Shown here in pieces: positions 59,800 to 64,000 of a stretch of 64,000 nt of DNA; the first letter of the stretch is position 1; each line of letters starts with the position of its first letter. Under the pieces are notes generated by a model, which ran no database searches, had not been told where the DNA came from, and worked only from the letters and a program-made list of their open reading frames with translations. Source of the stretch: Membranipora membranacea. Lineage: Eukaryota > Bryozoa > Gymnolaemata > Cheilostomatida > Membraniporidae. The stretch covers positions 16,862,001 to 16,926,000 of the forward strand of contig OU612073.1 in assembly GCA_914767715.1 (NCBI GenBank), written 5' to 3'. The position numbers and the translations under genes are program-made.

Positions 59800-62700
59800 T
59801 GTTTTCGGTGTTTTATAACAAAAAGTTCTAGCAGGATTTTAAACGCTGAAGTTTTGTATTTCAAATGTACTCAGGTAACGATTCCACGGTATGTTTGAGT
59901 CACCATGTGGACATTTTGGAGTCCCGGACTGTGGCGCTATTATCTTTGTCAGGTCGTTCCAACAATACAAAACACATCCAAATCTTGAAAATGAGACACA
60001 AACTAATAGAGCATTGTCCGAGTGCGCGTAGCTGCAGTCAATACATTGATTACATAATAACTATAAATTCTGCCCTGAGGTTGTGCTTGGCTAGGCATGC
60101 CACCTTAGATTGTATCAGACTTTGGCGAGCTTGTGGGTAACCTGTTCCTACGCTTTGTTTACTTGTCAAGTACAGTATAACTATTTTTTCTTAGGACACT
60201 GTTACGTAATTTCGTGTGCCTTGACCATTCCTTTGTATCAATTTTTTCTCTCTGTTCTAAGAACTACAAATCAGTTCTCTTTGAAAAGAGTGTTAACATA
60301 AGCTGAATAGCTGATTGAACTTTCGATTTCTTTAAAAAGCTAAAGATACGCTGCTGACTGCAGGCTATATTTAGTGCAGTATTGACAATAATAGAACATG
60401 AATCTAAGACGGCACAGTTTAATTTAAATGTCTCGCATCTCAATATGGTATGCAACTCAAGCAAAAGTAAATATTTTCGTTGTGCAAGTAAAAGTCTGGA
60501 TTACGTAGGACGAGCCTTGAGCACTTTTATACTATTTAAAAGAATTTGAATTTTTTCTGGAGTAGGCCCTGTTAATTATTCAAATCCCTGGTTTTTTATG
60601 TATTCCTTGGCTGAATTCAAAGCCTTCAGCAGCATTGAAGAAAGGTGAGATAACATTGGGTTGAGGCTTATTTAACACCATAAAAATACAGCCGTAAGAC
60701 AAAATATCCCAACACAGCCAAGAAACAGAGACAAAATATCCAAAACCTACATGATGATTTTGTAAAAACTGATTCCTAGGTGTACCTAGACATCCAATTC
60801 TGAGCTTTACTGATGTTTTAGTTAACTCAATATACTGGAGGTTGGCAGCCATATGGTATAAAAATATGGTTGTTCAGCACATGCAATGTTTGGTTGCCTC
60901 GGTAACTTAATTACACAAGAAACAGATCCAAACATTCGTTTACAGATTTCTTCTTTAGAAGATTGTGTTACATGTATATAGTTAAAATCTTTGTCAATGC
61001 ATTGAAAGGATAATAAATCTAAGGAGAGATTCGTCGGTACAAACGTGTCACCTCTGGCGATATACCTGAACAAGTCAGTATAAGACGGAGCTGTCTCCGC
61101 TAACTGTTTATTTATTTATTTAGTCTAAGTTACATTTTGTGACAAGTGAGCATGATAAGATGCACTTTAGGTACATATTGACGCAGGCGACATTGTGAGC
61201 GCTCCCGTAAGAGGCACTTTAGCTTAGTACGACAGTAATCGAGGCATCTGAACATGTGTTTTTCTCTACACATTGCAGTGTCGATTGGTCTAATTAAAAA
61301 CTCACTACAAGAGCCATTCAACCCAGAGCATGGTGACAAATTGGCTTCTAAAATCAACCATGTTGACAGCTTTGCTATTAATTCACTGCAATTAAATTAA
61401 TTACCATCCATCACAGCTCAATCCTAGAGTGAGCTTATGATTATAATCACAGCTCAAGCAGATAATATGGACTCGGAGAGACTATCTTACAATCTTATAT
61501 GTTCTTGATGTAACGCTGTTTTTTGTAGCAGCCTCTTTGTATGTATAGTGTGGTTGTTAGGTTGTATATTTGCTAATGCTACACAATTATATTCAACAGG
61601 ATGAGAGATTTGAAATTAAAACAAAATCGGCAAAATATTTATCATATAATGATATAATGCCACCAAGCGCCAACCCATTATAACACTCACAAACTTTTAC
61701 CGCCAACATTTGTACATCCCATTATAAAATATTTTTATTGCTTTTTATTGGTGTAGTTTTTATTGGCCTGAAGATTTTGTTCACCATAAATGTAAGGTCT
61801 GTATTTGGTAAGAGCTTGTGTGTATTTTGAGGCAGAAAAAGAGAAACTAAACAGAAAAACTAACAGTAGTAGCTAACAGTACTGCCAACTTTATTCTGCT
61901 GAGCCATCCTAGAGTGTGAGAAATGAACTTCTGTTGGTATGAGAATGATAACTTATACGTATGAGTGTCTCATTAGATACAAATTACCACAAGGATACCT
62001 GTATTGTATTCACTTACATTTGTAAAATATCACACCTGTAAGAAATCTTAGTGTTGAAATTCATTGCCTTGGGTTGTTTTTTTTACAACCGTATCTGGTT
62101 TGCCATGTAATCAAGCCCTGTGGTGTTATAATTATGGTATTGGCTTGGGGTATGGTCAGATTTAATATTTCCAGCTATTTGATGTGTGAGCAGTCCTGAC
62201 CAGCGGTTTCTGCCACAAGAAATAAACGGAAGCTATTAGAATATGTGCAAATCACCTGACTAATAGATACAAAACACAGAAACTCATAAGAATTGAAATA
62301 ATTGTTACAATTATGGCGGATTTAAAACCATATCATTTGACCACAAGCAAATCCAAAAATTGCTAATTGGATTTTGGACAATTATTTTATTTTGAAAAGA
62401 CTTTTTCAAACTTGCAGACAGATTCTAGCCTGCAGACAATAAACAGATAAAGGAATTCACACTTTCTGTGAATTAAGTGCAAATCTGTGAAGATTTTATC
62501 ACCTACCGCTAGCACACTTTCTCTGTTAAGCTAACCAGCAAATCTGGATGTTGCCAGAGGCAAATTTAAAAAAATCAAAATAAGCTTTTTAATTACTTTG
62601 GCCATCAAAACCAAATTCTCCCCACATATAGATTTAGTATATATGATATGGAAGCTTAAAAATCAAAAACTTCAGGAGTCCATACTATAAAGCCTGATTT

Positions 62701-64000
62701 CCATTTTTAGCCTCTTTGCAAGAAAATGAAAAACAAAGGAAACTAAGTTTCTGTGTCCTCATAGAAAATAACCTTGCATTTGGATTTTTTTGTGTGTGAA
62801 AATTAAAAATGGCATTGCAATCGAATGTTCAATAAATAATACTAACAGGTGATTTACCTACTCTAGATTAAATATACTAGATATAAAGATATGTTAACCC
62901 AAACGAAGTTAATCAATACATTAATAAAGGTAATTCTTTATCACAATTTCTCTTTCAACAATCCCTCAAATTGAGGGTCCTGGCTGGTAAGAAATGATAA
63001 TCCTAGCGATATATTTTTAATTACATTTTTATTGCATCCGAAGATAGTATAAACCTCATAGTGCTTGAACGTAGACAGTCAACCAATAATAATATTCTCA
63101 AATAGGGAGTTCATCAATGACTCCTGAAGCGTCTGATATTGAATAAAAGGCGGTTTTATTCATTTTTTCTTCTCACTGCATTCCACTCGACTGGTATGTG
63201 TTCAACCCACCACCCTGGCATGACCCATTTAAAATCTGCCAATTTTTGACTTTTTGATAAAGCAATGTTAATCAATGCATTTAAATCACCAACAAATGTA
63301 AAATTTACAAATGAATGTATATATTTAGATTTATAAATCAACACAGCTGTATGTATAGCATGTTCAATCTTTAATCTCAAATATATTAAGATCAACCGAG
63401 CCGAATGCGCCTGCATTAGTTGGTGATGGTCAGGTCAGAACGTAATGTCCAGTTTCAGATATATTATTTAAACCAAATTGAAATTTGCAGTCAAAAAAAG
63501 AGTTTATCTTTCAAGAGTACAAGATAACGATGAATGTCATAAGAAACATGCAACCAGGATGATTTGTCTGCCAAATAAATAGATCAAATTGAATAGTGTA
63601 CAATAATTATAATAATAAAATGATTAAAATAATCATGTATAGCTATCTGTGAGTTTTCTGAAAAAAACTTTTCTCAAATACTCATGGATGTTTCACTCCA
63701 TGAAGATCATTAGCAGTCAACAAATAAATACTATAGTATTATTACGAAGGTAAAATCTTTTAAACCCTTTCAATTATACATTTTGGAGTTGTCTACTATG
63801 TACAAGAGAGAAGACAACTATCAAAATTAATTATTGATTTCCATTAAGCCGAGTTCAAATCTCTTCCCATACCTTGTGTCGTTTGTATTTTTCGCCACAT
63901 TACTATTATCCTGTACGGACAATGAAATGATAAACAATCAAATGATTGACTAAATATGTACAAAATGCTGACATTTAACTTGAGTATACTTTTAAAACAA
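59800..64000. other. Large stretch downstream of the bHLH gene, nothing recognised
   Basis: AT-rich DNA without any frame showing a domain or plausible splicing on either strand. The longest minus frames (60580-60852, 63156-63416) have no recognisable content. Regulatory DNA for the bHLH gene could lie here but cannot be told by eye. Confidence 0.5.

Noticed and set aside
60580-60852. 90-residue minus frame
   Set aside because: No recognisable domain or gene context in a gene-poor region.

Overview
The window looks like nuclear DNA of an invertebrate animal, most likely a sponge (demosponge). It is AT-rich, genes are split by GT-AG introns of roughly 0.1-2 kb, AATAAA signals follow the genes, and transposon debris (SINEs, MITEs, a LINE end) lies between them. 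The sponge assignment is inferred from a protein with the C-terminal domain of short-chain collagen C4 and from a compact Olig/Beta3-type bHLH gene. No bacterial, viral or CRISPR feature was seen. All gene models were built by hand from splice sites, reading-frame phase and comparison between copies inside the window; no transcript or database was consulted.

Layout. 98-3995 holds a six-exon type II membrane protein with a short-chain-collagen-C4-like ectodomain. 4691-4761 is an initiator-type tRNA-Met. 5591-6007 is a tRNA-derived SINE with a perfect target-site duplication. 6304-8341 is a Shisa/WBP1-like single-pass membrane protein whose last exon carries a premature stop. From about 7990 to 11030 the sequence is repeated at 35727-40330. 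From about 13800 to 35726 lie two head-to-tail copies (A and B) of a roughly 10 kb unit; a third, diverged copy (C) starts near 43.8 kb. Each unit holds a multi-exon gene for a cysteine-rich single-pass receptor (A 14987-19777, B 25455-29383, C 43793-47076) followed by the 5' end of a Nudix hydrolase gene. Only unit C keeps the whole Nudix gene (51702-54759, NUDT8-like). Unit A keeps one Nudix exon. Unit B keeps three and then jumps, next to a hairpin, into a copy of the Shisa-like gene's tail exon. 57131-58570 is the bHLH transcription factor gene, with a TATA box. About 59.8-64.0 kb shows nothing recognisable.

The receptor family is the candidate undescribed system. Its ectodomain is an array of seven-cysteine modules, each on a phase 1-1 exon, ending in a Thr/Ser stalk, one membrane span and a short tail. 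Between copies A and B the tail exon differs by six substitutions, all amino-acid changing, while the flanking non-coding DNA is almost identical. I do not recognise the module; a role in recognition or immunity is only a hypothesis.

The duplicates also give empty-site evidence for three DNA transposons: a 2.1 kb TTAA-flanked element with a THAP-like ORF (Kolobok-like), a 288 bp hAT-type element with an 8 bp duplication, and a 1268 bp CCCAGC-ended element.
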